DNA of 51,527 nucleotides from a virus, in IMG/VR virus record IMGVR_UViG_3300024433_000608, positions 1 to 51,527 of that record, one strand, 5' to 3'. A model generated the notes under the pieces. It searched no databases. It had not been told where the DNA came from and saw only the letters and a program-made list of their open reading frames with translations. Position 1 is the stretch's first letter, and each line of letters starts with the position of its first letter. Made by a program: the position numbers and the translations under genes. Of this stretch, positions 40,101 to 45,780 are shown piece by piece.

Positions 40101-41077
40101 AAGGTAAAGACTCTAAAAAAATAGATGAAAAATGGAAAACTTTAAGAGATAAAAGTTTATACAATGCTTTTGAAGTTAAAAATGATAAATTAGAATTAAA
40201 GTCTGAATTTACTGAAATAGTTACTAATGAATTAATGAATGTAGTTAAGAATAGAATAGTTACTATTAATCATATAGTAGATGGTACAGTTGCTAAAGAA
40301 GATAAAGGAGCTCTCTCTAGAACTATTTTAGGAGATTTTGTATTAATGCATAGAGGCTGGTTTCTTTCTGGTATAGATAATAGACTTAAAGCAGATGGAA
40401 TAAATTATAATACAGAAGAACACGAAATAGGTTATTATAGAGCCGCAGGAAGTTTTATTAAAAAGATTATTAGTGATGAAACTATGGGATTAAAAGTAAA
40501 ATTTATTCCTGAAATATGGAAAAATTTATCTCCTGCAGAAAGAAGAGGTTGTAAAAAAACTCTTTTAGATATAGTATGGATGCAAGGATTAGCAGTACTA
40601 GGAGCAATGATACAATTAGCAGCTGATGACGATAAAGATAATATGAGCCTTCAATACATAGCATATACTATGAATAGAGTAAATCTTGAAATGCAAGCAT
40701 TAATGTTTCCAGCAGAAACTTTAGATATTATGGAAGAGCCTGTAGTAGGAGCAAGAGTTATTAAAGAATTGGCTAATATAACTGAAATATTTAATTTTAA
40801 TGAAACATATGAACGAGGTATGTACAAAGGAAAAACTCATGCAGGAAGATGGTGGAACAGAAGAATGCCTTGGAAAAATTTATATGAATTACAATTTCCT
40901 GAACAAAAAAATAGATTTATAAAATCTATATTAAATTCTGGAACATATAATATATTTAAAGGAGACGGGTTTTTTGGAGAAGAAGGATTCTTTTCTGGTA
41001 TAAGCAATATATTTAGTGCAAATGCCGATGAACGTAGAGCATACAGTGAAGAAGAAGTAGAAAACTTTTTGGAATAG
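37154..41077 (+). CDS. Cargo protein 4, main part: PD-(D/E)XK nuclease domain plus crAss-like C-terminal region
   Basis: A 1,307-residue ORF counted from the TTG codon at 37154. The same frame is open back to 36944 with protein-like sequence and no ATG, so the true N-terminus lies in the frameshifted upstream ORF. Residues about 85-215 carry a PD-(D/E)XK nuclease core: GIAGTVD153, IYD167-M-K169 and a downstream HQEQLSTYRLLL helix, as in RecB/Cas4-like phage nucleases. A Lys/Glu coiled coil follows (about 285-330). The C-terminal 450 residues (NNLALNFVTSLTGFIKGS, VDGTVAKEDKGALSRT, LMHRGWFLSG) match the conserved end of the crAss-like cargo protein next to the RNA polymerase. It is probably packaged and delivered; the nuclease may attack host DNA or process phage DNA. 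It ends in TAG. Confidence 0.8.
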   Translation: MSNDPLYQVESLEKQEVADKVNEIIQNADFIKPSNSLGRIVENPSDATHYVNILTGKVYERVSNFIRDKKIDKNDLLDTSNLLGNKADEFIRDFFNDSLKELSEYGLSSNEALEKFVRQLDVLKTKMKNNGETVLSNDIVLYNDELGIAGTVDLLTYDEKGMFRIYDMKTMRGNQLKSSYAGDSVSKYDTTKFGKSKRQSHQEQLSTYRLLLNNTHGVKASELYIIPIVLPQYAAGDTQVESLDLQPNIRVSILDKVKTAELDNSKTLGEFEHEPANITIDDTEENVNEKLRFLKNAVSALRSKRNKLKKGSKTKDELAKARKELAELEKKIALGEINAAITGILNIAISDMQGIQGNIIKTRKGEMGLSSYIVRRNQEFIELYNDIASTLLSELNLWIPSKFNAKIQTDIETFRAQLQQLGDVNLALIRRATVEYLDAGNRDIYGNVLDPNFDPKSIVKDTEKDAGWWRLITGSYGNSDSNILKIAMKMIKKTINSVKSFTISTGRTLINLEDDFKKAGFTNEDLVDRSNDGKLGAYLVSEYSNQKFQEALEKTRDEIAAKLEYDTFEEINKMSLSKVNQQYYSRTIAKFYAENSKQVSAEKVVNGKTITISEIVPSDKYLDTTFAKNMQNQTFARYYNALLDTKRKALAKQPAANNNRTALYLLPQIRRTFIERLTNKNNSFLTNMAEIARESVLIDKDDTQFGDLENVNSKSVPIFFNSRLDKDADISYNLASTYTHYAEMAENFKQMNEIAADMENLLTSIGKRQYLQKGIKTKQVPGVQSKEFRAVQDMLDNLVYGKERAALETKEISENAATKFLGIAGKRLSWTKVSQKFTSYIRTNNLALNFVTSLTGFIKGSVDSKIEDQIGLYTTNESKWWARNEFKYNFSKIVSNIGKARQSSKMHLILEQNDVVDITKTMTDSDKNRAARLLLDKDILFTNYRLADYFMKGNVTLAVYDNYRLVGNKFITKQHFKDLKENKGKDSKKIDEKWKTLRDKSLYNAFEVKNDKLELKSEFTEIVTNELMNVVKNRIVTINHIVDGTVAKEDKGALSRTILGDFVLMHRGWFLSGIDNRLKADGINYNTEEHEIGYYRAAGSFIKKIISDETMGLKVKFIPEIWKNLSPAERRGCKKTLLDIVWMQGLAVLGAMIQLAADDDKDNMSLQYIAYTMNRVNLEMQALMFPAETLDIMEEPVVGARVIKELANITEIFNFNETYERGMYKGKTHAGRWWNRRMPWKNLYELQFPEQKNRFIKSILNSGTYNIFKGDGFFGEEGFFSGISNIFSANADERRAYSEEEVENFLE

Positions 41078-41208
41078 AAAAATGAGCAAACGCCAAATTT
41101 TTTTTCAAAGCTTTACACGGTTCAATTTTGAAAAGCCATTACTCGTAAAGAATATGTTACTATTCAGAGTATGAAGGATTAAAGCTCCTAAGAATTAGTG
41201 TAAAAAAC

Positions 41209-41237
41209 AAAAGGGCAACTGTAATGGTTGCCCTTTT
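41209..41237. terminator. Bidirectional intrinsic terminator at the convergent junction
   Basis: An 11-bp perfect stem AAAAGGGCAAC / GTTGCCCTTTT with a 7-base loop. The A-run on one side and the T-run on the other make it work in both directions. It lies between the end of the virion operon (41077) and the end of the early minus-strand operon (41314), where a two-way terminator is expected. Confidence 0.85.
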
Positions 41238-41241
41238 AAGT

Positions 41242-41310
41242 GGTAGATCACGATTACGGTCCTCACCGCCTTAGTACAAAATTTATCAAATAAAAACTAA
41301 GAAATCTACC
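41242..41310. other. Structured intergenic element, three-way-junction fold possible
   Basis: Sixty-nine bases closed by a perfect 7-bp stem (GGTAGAT at 41242-41248, ATCTACC at 41304-41310). Inside are a short CGGT/ACCG hairpin with a 4-base loop and a 6-bp CTTAGT/ACTAAG hairpin (41270-41275 with 41296-41301). It lies between the terminator and the end of the minus-strand gene at 41314. The size is tRNA-like but the T-loop, D-loop and U8 are missing on both strands. It may be a small RNA, a 3' stabilising structure or a tRNA relic. Confidence 0.35.
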
Positions 41311-41313
41311 TAG

Positions 41314-41823
41314 TTATTTTTCACCGTCATTTATAGTCTTATAAAATTCAGGACTAATTTCTCTAATTTTCTTATTGTTTTCTCTTTTTAATCGTTGAAC
41401 ATATGCTATTTCTTCTTTAGTACTATCAGTACCTAAGTTAGTCATTATTACTGCATTCATATGAAGCAGTACATCTATTTTAAATTTTGTTAATTTATTC
41501 ATTTTATAAAATATTATTTCAGTTTTAGATAATTCTTCAAATTTGTATACTGGTAATTCACCAATATCCATTTCTTTTGTTTCTTTATAATAATACGGAG
41601 GATTGCTAGAAAATATAGTAACTATTTTATTTTGCTCTCGAGCTCTTTCAATTTCTTTAGGAAACTGAAACATAATTTCTACATAAACTTCTCTAGCAAA
41701 TGTTTCATCAAGTTCTAACATTTCTATAATCTCTTTTAAAGGCTTATTAGCTAACATAGCCTCTTTAAAAGTATTTTTTCTTCTGTAAGTTAAACTTGTT
41801 TTACCAGTGAATGATGTCTCCAT
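41314..41823 (-). CDS. Hypothetical early protein, last gene of the minus-strand operon
   Basis: A 169-residue charged, mostly helical protein with no recognised family. Residues 20-60 resemble a helix-turn-helix-like arrangement (NKPLKEIIEMLELDETFAREV), and a proline/tyrosine stretch SSNPPYYYKE lies near 74. It has no signal or membrane segments. Its start lies 23 bases inside the UDG-like gene, so the two are probably translationally coupled. It is the last gene before the bidirectional terminator. A DNA-binding or regulatory role is possible, but I do not recognise it. Confidence 0.65.
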   Translation of the reverse strand: METSFTGKTSLTYRRKNTFKEAMLANKPLKEIIEMLELDETFAREVYVEIMFQFPKEIERAREQNKIVTIFSSNPPYYYKETKEMDIGELPVYKFEELSKTEIIFYKMNKLTKFKIDVLLHMNAVIMTNLGTDSTKEEIAYVQRLKRENNKKIREISPEFYKTINDGEK

Positions 41824-42451
41824 ATTTTGTATGTAAAATTTGATTAGTATTAATTAATGTTTCATGAGTACCTTTATAGAATAATACATGATGCTTATCT
41901 TTTACATAAGGTAATAATACTTTAGAATGTCTATCCCAAAGAATAAATACAGTACCTGGTTGATAATCATTTATAGCATTAATTGTTGCTAAAATAAACT
42001 TTTTCCACGGCTTACTATGACTTCCTGGACGATTTTCTCTAACAGAAAGCGCTGTGTTTAACATTAATATTCCTTGATTAGCCCAATTTTCTAAAGTAAA
42101 ATCCCACTCTAAACAGAGGCCATCATAATATTCTTTTTCTACAATATCAAATAATTCTAATAATTGACTAGATAAAAATGTAGAATTATAATTATTACCT
42201 AAAGCAAGGCCATTAGCATTACCATCAGGATAAGGCTCTTTACATACTATTACTACTTTAAGTTTGTCCCAAGGACAATCTTTAAAAGCTTTAAAAAGAT
42301 TTTCTCTTTTAGGATACACTGTATTCATAGCATATTCTGTAGATAAGAAATTCATAAGTTTTTCCATATAAGGATCTTTTAAGGTATCCTTAAGTTTAGA
42401 TGTCCAGCTTTCTCCCAGCTGCTCTATCCAATATTCTTTATTTAGTTTCAT
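41801..42451 (-). CDS. Uracil-DNA glycosylase-like protein with altered catalytic motifs
   Basis: A 216-residue protein that aligns along its length with family-1 uracil-DNA glycosylase. KVVIVCKEPYP (residues 66-75) stands for KVVILGQDPYH; ANGLALG for AHGLAF; GILMLN132TALSVR for the conserved LLLNTVLTVR; VFILWDRHSK for VFLLWGSHAQ; and HHVLFYKGTHETL for HHVLKAPHPSPL. The uracil-contacting Asn is kept. The catalytic Asp64 of E. coli Ung is Glu72, the following PYH His is Pro75, and the HPSPL loop His is displaced or lost. Either catalysis is changed, or it binds DNA or uracil without cutting. Glycosylases of this family occur in crAss-like phages. It shares its first 16 bases with the radical SAM gene. 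Confidence 0.8.
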   Translation of the reverse strand: MKLNKEYWIEQLGESWTSKLKDTLKDPYMEKLMNFLSTEYAMNTVYPKRENLFKAFKDCPWDKLKVVIVCKEPYPDGNANGLALGNNYNSTFLSSQLLELFDIVEKEYYDGLCLEWDFTLENWANQGILMLNTALSVRENRPGSHSKPWKKFILATINAINDYQPGTVFILWDRHSKVLLPYVKDKHHVLFYKGTHETLINTNQILHTKYGDIIHW

Positions 42452-42454
42452 TAT

Positions 42455-42667
42455 TTATCTAAATTGATTACCTCTTATCATTTCTATTACTGTATCAACA
42501 GTTTCCATAACTTGATATCTTGTAGCCCCATCCATCATATCTACCATAGTAGGCACTGGGCCTACTCTAACATTTGGATGCTGACGAACTGCTTGAATAT
42601 AATCTGTATTTACATAAATAGTTTTTTCTCCTGCTGCTCTTTGTTTTGTTAATTTTATCATTGCCAT
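42455..42667 (-). CDS. Small FlbD-like protein
   Basis: A 70-residue protein reading MIKLTKQR(AA)GEKTIYVNTDYIQAVRQ and ending VMETVDTVIEMIRG. This is the pattern of the small FlbD-like family (MIKLT...YVNxDxI...V.ESV..V...I), a compact beta-rich fold found in flagellar operons and in many phages without known function. It lies 3 bases from the UDG-like gene and 10 bases after the radical SAM gene, in one operon. No enzymatic role is suggested. Confidence 0.65.
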   Translation of the reverse strand: MAMIKLTKQRAAGEKTIYVNTDYIQAVRQHPNVRVGPVPTMVDMMDGATRYQVMETVDTVIEMIRGNQFR

Positions 42668-42677
42668 AAGTTCTATT

Positions 42678-43538
42678 TTAAAATATGTATCTAATTTTAT
42701 TCCAAGGAATTATTTTATTATGTAACTCCTTAAATTGATTAATATATTGTCTTTTTAGAGGTATCTTATATCTTAAGTTTTTACCTCCGTATTGAGAAGT
42801 TTTATGTTCCTGAATCTCAGGAGTCCATAAATCATCTTCAGCTTTAGGATTATATACTAAATTATAATCATGACGTTTTTGATTATGAGTAAGAAATATA
42901 CATTCAGCTAATACGCCTTTTTTATATTCTACATAATCGTTCATCATATGAAATATAAATTCATAATCCTTTAGCCATCCATCATATACTATGATAGGAC
43001 TGTAGTTAACATGTACATCATATCCTGCTTCTATAAAAGCATTGATCGCTTTTATTCTATCTATAATTTTAGTAGTACCAGGCTCATGTATAGATGACAT
43101 ATGCTGTGGCATAAGACTAAATCTAATACGAACTTTACCTTTAGGATCAAAGTCTAATAATTTAGGATTTACATATTTTGTAGCAAACGTAGCCATAGCT
43201 ACAGGGTGCTCTACAAAAAATTCGAATATCCTTTGCCAATCATAATACTTAGCATGAAGAGCAAAGTCTTCGTTACAGCTAATATCGTATGTCATATATG
43301 TACTATGTGTCTGATTAGGTTTCTTTACATTAGCATAAAAATATGCATGCTCATTAACCTCTGTAAGTATGTCTCCAATGTTTTTTGCCACATCTAAGCC
43401 TTCAGGCTTATGACGCTTCATATAACAGTAAGAGCAATTGTATAAACAACCATAGCCAAAGCTAGGAGTAATGTAATCACTACTTCTAAGAGACTCTCTA
43501 ATTGTAAAGGTTTTTCTAATAACTTTATTTAGTTTCAT
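42678..43538 (-). CDS. Radical SAM protein, spore photoproduct lyase-like
   Basis: A 286-residue protein with the CxxxCxxC iron-sulfur motif of radical SAM enzymes at C31, C35 and C38 (GCLYNCSYCYMKRHKP). CxxxCxYCY followed by a small barrel, with RIRFSLMPQ and DVHVNYSPIIVYDGW strands, is the layout of the spore photoproduct lyase (SplB)-like family, which uses a SAM-derived radical to reverse thymine dimers. Phages of Bacteroidota often carry such genes. Repair of UV damage is therefore likely but not proven; another nucleic-acid modification is possible. Its ATG overlaps the stop of the upstream 63-residue gene by 4 bases, and the UDG-like repair gene lies downstream. Confidence 0.8.
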   Translation of the reverse strand: MKLNKVIRKTFTIRESLRSSDYITPSFGYGCLYNCSYCYMKRHKPEGLDVAKNIGDILTEVNEHAYFYANVKKPNQTHSTYMTYDISCNEDFALHAKYYDWQRIFEFFVEHPVAMATFATKYVNPKLLDFDPKGKVRIRFSLMPQHMSSIHEPGTTKIIDRIKAINAFIEAGYDVHVNYSPIIVYDGWLKDYEFIFHMMNDYVEYKKGVLAECIFLTHNQKRHDYNLVYNPKAEDDLWTPEIQEHKTSQYGGKNLRYKIPLKRQYINQFKELHNKIIPWNKIRYIF

Positions 43539-43726
43539 TCTGGTCCTTTATTGTTTTCATCTTTCATAATATTAATTTGACTATCTGCTGTATTTTCTTC
43601 ATAAGTACTTTCTAAAGCATTTAAATATTCATCTACAGGTTTTGCTACCCAATCAGGAGCATCTGATAAAAATTCTGTTTCTCCATTTTCTAGAGTAATT
43701 TTAATTGTCCAATGTATTATTTTCAT
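43535..43726 (-). CDS. Small hypothetical protein upstream of radical SAM gene
   Basis: A 63-residue acidic protein: MKIIHWTIKITLENGETEFLSD gives two beta strands, then a helix and an Asn/Asp-rich tail. It overlaps the radical SAM start by 4 bases (ATGA) and follows the DUF3846 gene by 3 bases, so it is read in the same transcript. No family is recognised. Confidence 0.6.
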   Translation of the reverse strand: MKIIHWTIKITLENGETEFLSDAPDWVAKPVDEYLNALESTYEENTADSQINIMKDENNKGPE

Positions 43727-43729
43727 AAT

Positions 43730-44020
43730 TTAATCTATTAAACCAACAGGTACTATAATAGCATTACCTACTATATATTCTCTGCCAGATAGCCCAGTGG
43801 CTATATCATTATGAAGAAAGTTTCTTAACCGGCCTTCTTCGTTAACCACAATATCATATTTTCCACATCTAGATTTTAGAATTTCTATATAACCTCCTAC
43901 TGCTTTCTGCATAGAGCCTAAATCTAAATCATTTGTGAAAGGAGTAATAGTAGCTACTACTTCTTTGTTTACTTCATCAACTGTAACTAATACAGGTGAT
44001 TCTAAATTTTGTATTTCCAT
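43730..44020 (-). CDS. DUF3846-like protein
   Basis: A 96-residue protein with the DUF3846 pattern: AVGGYIEIL, then VNEEGRLRNFLHNDIATGL (Asn-Glu-Glu-Gly and an Asn/Ala motif), then YIVGNAIIVP. The family is widespread in mobile elements and phages and its biochemical role is not known. It starts at an ATG 32 bases from the inverted repeat at 44052-44080, which lies in its leader. It is the first gene of the leftward cluster DUF3846 - 63-aa protein - radical SAM - FlbD-like - UDG-like. Confidence 0.7.
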   Translation of the reverse strand: MEIQNLESPVLVTVDEVNKEVVATITPFTNDLDLGSMQKAVGGYIEILKSRCGKYDIVVNEEGRLRNFLHNDIATGLSGREYIVGNAIIVPVGLID

Positions 44021-44051
44021 AACATTTAGTTTATAATTAATTAATAACAGA

Positions 44052-44080
44052 ATACTATTTTCGTAGTATGAAAATAGTAT
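44052..44080. promoter_or_regulatory. 11-bp inverted repeat over the start of the small lipoprotein gene
   Basis: ATACTATTTTC (44052-44062) and GAAAATAGTAT (44070-44080) pair perfectly around the loop GTAGTAT. The ATG at 44068-44070 of the plus-strand lipoprotein lies at the loop/stem border, and a T-rich run follows. It could hide the start codon, act as a weak terminator, or, in the other direction, shape the DUF3846 leader. Confidence 0.5.
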
Positions 44081-44223
44081 ATTTTTTTATTTTATTATTA
44101 TGTTCTTCTTGTGCAGTAAAAGAGCCTATTCAGTGGGATTTAGACTATTCTAATTACCAAAGTTCTATTGATACTACTTCTAATTATGTAGAAGATATAA
44201 AAGAGTTTTTTATTGAAGAATAA
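44068..44223 (+). CDS. Small lipoprotein (51 aa) on the strand opposite to its neighbours
   Basis: A short ORF: MKIVYFFILLLCSSC, then AVKEPIQWDLDYSNYQSSID, then a Thr/Ser- and acid-rich end finishing FFIEE and TAA. It has a one-Lys n-region, a hydrophobic core and a lipobox-like LCSSC with Cys15 as the lipid site, so a mature outer-membrane or cell-surface lipoprotein of about 37 residues is expected. In phages such proteins are often superinfection-exclusion or receptor-masking factors; this is inference. It is alone on the plus strand within the minus-strand early region, which suggests separate control. The inverted repeat at 44052-44080 covers its start codon. The main doubt is its length. 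Confidence 0.55.
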   Translation: MKIVYFFILLLCSSCAVKEPIQWDLDYSNYQSSIDTTSNYVEDIKEFFIEE

Positions 44224-44224
44224 A

Positions 44225-44283
44225 TAATGCAGCCAGAACCCTAATATGGCTTGTCGACTTAGCTTGTTAATCTGACTGCATTA
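44225..44283. other. Structured intergenic element closed by an 8-bp stem
   Basis: TAATGCAG (44225-44232) and CTGCATTA (44276-44283) pair perfectly and enclose 43 bases. Inside, CCA/TGG pairing and a TTAG/CTGA hairpin are possible, the latter with a G-T pair that favours the plus strand and a loop containing TTGTTAA. It starts one base after the lipoprotein stop. At 59 bases it is too short for a tRNA. It has no coding potential. Confidence 0.35.
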
Positions 44284-44288
44284 AATAA

Positions 44289-44376
44289 TTTGTGTATAGA
44301 GGCTATAACTCTATCCATATAAGTCTTCTCGAGGTACTTACGACCTTGCTATGAGTTTCACATTTAGGCACACAAA
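44289..44376. other. Structured intergenic element closed by a 7-bp stem, with two internal hairpins
   Basis: TTTGTGT (44289-44295) and ACACAAA (44370-44376) close an 88-base segment. Within it are a perfect 6-bp hairpin ATAGAG/CTCTAT (44296-44314) and a 6-bp hairpin CGAGGT/ACCTTG (44330-44348) whose G-T wobble favours the plus strand. The size recalls a class II tRNA, but there is no acceptable anticodon arm, GG in a D-loop or TTC T-loop. It lies just beyond the stop of the minus-strand gene at 44379. Together with the previous element it fills the gap between the convergent genes. Confidence 0.35.
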
Positions 44377-44378
44377 GT

Positions 44379-44939
44379 CTAACAACTACACCAACCTATA
44401 AATCCCCACTTACCTTTTCTTTCAGTAGTAGAAGGTTTATAAGTTACATCCGCACATAATACATCTTCTCCAACAAGTCTTTTACCTATTTGAATTTTAA
44501 TGCTTACATCAGGATTCTTTTCTACATAAGCTCTTGCCTTAGCAATAGCGTCTGCTTGTTTAGTTTCCATAATCTGAACATCTTGAATACCTCCGTATCC
44601 ATTTGCTACTCCTACATAAACAGTTTCCCATTTACGAGTTCCTTTATTAGGAAAACTATTAACTTGCGTTTTTATTTTATTAGTATTAGGTTTAGGAGCT
44701 ACTATTTCATAAGCAAATGAGGTTCCTTTATAATAGGTTCCATTATTTTCTTGCTTTTCCATATACTGCTCTAACTCTTTTTCAGATTTAAAAATCTTAC
44801 GAGTATCTAATTCATTATTACCCTGATGTCCAGCATAATAATCATGACCATGTTCTTCTAATAATACTTCTTTAAGTCTATCAAAAGCTTGTCCGACAGT
44901 TCTTCCTGTCATTGTGTTGTATTCTTTAACTCCACCCAT
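44379..44939 (-). CDS. Hypothetical early protein
   Basis: A 186-residue soluble protein of unknown family. The N-terminal half has AFDRLKEVLLEEHGHDYYAGH with a His/Tyr-rich turn, and the middle is beta-rich (WETVYVGVANGYGGIQDVQI). A helix (QADAIAKARAYVEKNPD) then leads into strands (VSIKIQIGKRLVGE) and an end GKWGFIGWCSC. It stops in TAG, rarer than TAA here. It lies 12 bases after the 77-residue gene and ends beside the structured element at 44289-44376. No function can be given. Confidence 0.65.
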   Translation of the reverse strand: MGGVKEYNTMTGRTVGQAFDRLKEVLLEEHGHDYYAGHQGNNELDTRKIFKSEKELEQYMEKQENNGTYYKGTSFAYEIVAPKPNTNKIKTQVNSFPNKGTRKWETVYVGVANGYGGIQDVQIMETKQADAIAKARAYVEKNPDVSIKIQIGKRLVGEDVLCADVTYKPSTTERKGKWGFIGWCSC

Positions 44940-44951
44940 TTTTTTATTTTT

Positions 44952-45185
44952 TTAATTTAAATTATCTATTTCTTCAGGATTTACTAATCTAAATCCTGGT
45001 TTTTCTCCTCCAAAAATCCATCTTATAATGAAAACAAGTTTCCAAGGAATATAAAGAATACATGTTTTACCATATATTGCTTGATGAAGATTTAATTCTT
45101 GTTCATTTTCCTCAACAAACTTTTTATATCTTTTAAATCTTCGAAGCTCTCTTTTTACTTGCCATCTATTCATTTTCATTTTCAT
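44952..45185 (-). CDS. Small basic protein with one possible membrane segment
   Basis: A 77-residue protein: a very basic helical N-terminus (NRWQVKRELRRFKRYKKFVE), then a hydrophobic stretch ILYIPWKLVFIIRWIFGG that could sit in or on the membrane, then an acidic end. Its start overlaps the preceding gene by 20 bases within a run of repeated ATGAAA codons, so the first or second Met could be used. Possible peripheral membrane protein acting on the host; no family recognised. Confidence 0.6.
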   Translation of the reverse strand: MKMKMNRWQVKRELRRFKRYKKFVEENEQELNLHQAIYGKTCILYIPWKLVFIIRWIFGGEKPGFRLVNPEEIDNLN

Positions 45186-45777
45186 GTATTTTATTTGGTT
45201 TAATACTCGATTCCCCTACTAAATCTTCAAGGATATCATCACACATTTCTTCTTTTTCAGGTGTTATAATAGACCAAACTTCTTGATCTAATAAATCTAC
45301 CTCAAGTCTATCTTCCCAGCCTTTCTTTAAAGCTTCTGATTTACCTAAAATTAAAGGTAAAGTATAAGGTTTGCCGGAAAAATAATTATTACTTAGCACT
45401 GCTTTTTTGCCTTCTGGACTTATTTTTGAATATTTACCGTCCATTAGTAGTTTGTAATCAGCTTTAAACTTATCTATAATACTATAAACAAAGACAACAT
45501 AGTCTCCTCGTTCATAATCATCAACATAGTTTTCAAATGCTCCCATAGTATCATAGAAACATTGAAAATCTACATCTTGATAAGCTCTAACTACAACAAA
45601 AACAAAGCCTTCTTTGTAATTATTTACTTTACAATCTCCTATATATGCATTATAAAATCTAGTAGTAAACATAGTTTTACCAAAAGAATTTTTAACATTA
45701 CAAGAGAATATAGCTTTAGGGATTCCTAACAATGGAAAAAGAAAAGTAGCCGTTTTTGTGTACTTTACATATCCCAT
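45166..45777 (-). CDS. Hypothetical early protein
   Basis: A 203-residue protein with a hydrophobic N-terminal beta segment (TATFLFPLLGIPKAIFSCNV), a VVVRAYQDVDF strand and a strongly acidic C-terminus. Its N-terminus is not a good signal peptide because it lacks an n-region and a cleavage site. It sits 3 bases after the PD-(D/E)XK nuclease gene and overlaps the next small gene. No family is recognised; position suggests a nucleic-acid-metabolism or host-takeover role. Confidence 0.65.
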   Translation of the reverse strand: MGYVKYTKTATFLFPLLGIPKAIFSCNVKNSFGKTMFTTRFYNAYIGDCKVNNYKEGFVFVVVRAYQDVDFQCFYDTMGAFENYVDDYERGDYVVFVYSIIDKFKADYKLLMDGKYSKISPEGKKAVLSNNYFSGKPYTLPLILGKSEALKKGWEDRLEVDLLDQEVWSIITPEKEEMCDDILEDLVGESSIKPNKIHENENE

Positions 45778-45780
45778 CTA

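Larger units (their letters stand above)
44224..44378. other. Non-coding gap between convergent genes
   Basis: About 155 bases between the lipoprotein stop and the end of the minus-strand gene at 44379. It contains the two structured elements at 44225-44283 and 44289-44376 and no convincing ORF on either strand. There is no classic GC-rich hairpin with T-run, so termination here may rely on these structures. Confidence 0.5.

Noticed and set aside
41082-41174. 30-codon plus-strand ORF after the last virion gene (MSKRQIFFQSF...)
   Set aside because: Short, no start context better than chance, amino-acid content typical of AT-rich non-coding DNA, no signal or motif.
44225-44283. tRNA-Asn because of a TTGTTAA anticodon-like loop
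   Set aside because: The closed element is only 59 bases, the anticodon-like stem has a mismatch next to the loop, and there are no D and T arms.
44289-44376. Class II tRNA (Leu/Ser/Tyr) because of 88-base length and 7-bp acceptor-like stem
   Set aside because: Neither strand gives U8, a GG-containing D-loop, an anticodon arm with T33, or a TTC-type T-loop.
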